DNA of 5,636 nucleotides from contig SKLX01000187.1 in assembly GCA_007121375.1 (NCBI GenBank), positions 1 through 5,636 on the forward strand. The letters run 5' to 3'. Shown in pieces: positions 5,618-5,636 of this stretch; position 1 is the stretch's first letter, and the number at the start of each line of letters is the position of its first letter. The position numbers and the translations under genes were made by a program. Below the pieces are notes generated by a model. The model worked only from the letters and a program-made list of their open reading frames with translations, searched no databases and was not told where the DNA came from. Source of the stretch: Bacillota bacterium. GTDB taxonomy: Bacteria > Bacillota > Dethiobacteria > SKNC01.

Positions 5618-5636
5618 TATTGCATCCTTTTAATAT

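Larger units (their letters stand above)
5561..5636 (-). other. Region upstream of priA with the end of an unidentified upstream gene
   Basis: All three minus-strand frames entering from the right edge end here. One ends at once (TATTAA). One reads IKRMQY and stops at TAA 5616-5614. The third stays open for 24 codons (starting ILKGCNIKDF) and stops at TGA 5564-5562, one base before the priA ATG. I cannot tell which is the true end of the upstream gene. In many Clostridia the gene before priA is coaBC, but these tails are too short and variable to identify it. If IKRMQY is the real tail, the dyad and promoter-like boxes lie between the genes. If the longer frame is real, they are coding sequence. 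Confidence 0.35.

Overview
The window is a single-direction, operon-like block on the minus strand, about 43-44 % GC by hand sampling of a few lines. It most likely comes from a Clostridia-type member of the Bacillota. The gene order priA - def - fmt - DUF116 protein - small membrane protein - rsmB, strong GGAGG-type ribosome binding sites, very short gaps and Firmicute-like protein sequences all point there. I cannot name the genus.

Layout in transcription order (high to low coordinates). The right edge (5561-5636) holds the tail of an unidentified upstream gene and a possible sigma-A promoter whose spacer is exactly a 17-bp dyad. priA (primosomal helicase) follows from 5560, then def (peptide deformylase) 17 bases after its stop. 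After a 62-base gap with a small imperfect hairpin comes fmt (Met-tRNA formyltransferase). One base after the fmt stop begins a cysteine-rich DUF116 membrane protein. A small membrane protein follows, with HxxEH and HxxC motifs (probably DUF6391) and a Shine-Dalgarno that overlaps the DUF116 stop. Last is the N-terminal 119 codons of rsmB, cut by the left edge of the window.

How the genes work together: fmt and def are the two ends of the N-formylmethionine cycle (add formyl to initiator tRNA, remove it from new proteins). RsmB methylates 16S rRNA. In many bacteria def, fmt and rsmB are adjacent, so this is a translation-maturation operon with a replication-restart helicase at its head. The unusual part is the pair of uncharacterised membrane proteins between fmt and rsmB. 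Both carry candidate metal-binding residues and both are coupled to the gene before them.

There is no RNA gene, insertion sequence, CRISPR array or prophage gene visible, and no gene-free stretch over 300 bases. Apart from the membrane pair, the most notable sequence-level signal is a very high density of CCWGG and CCCGGG words across the whole window.
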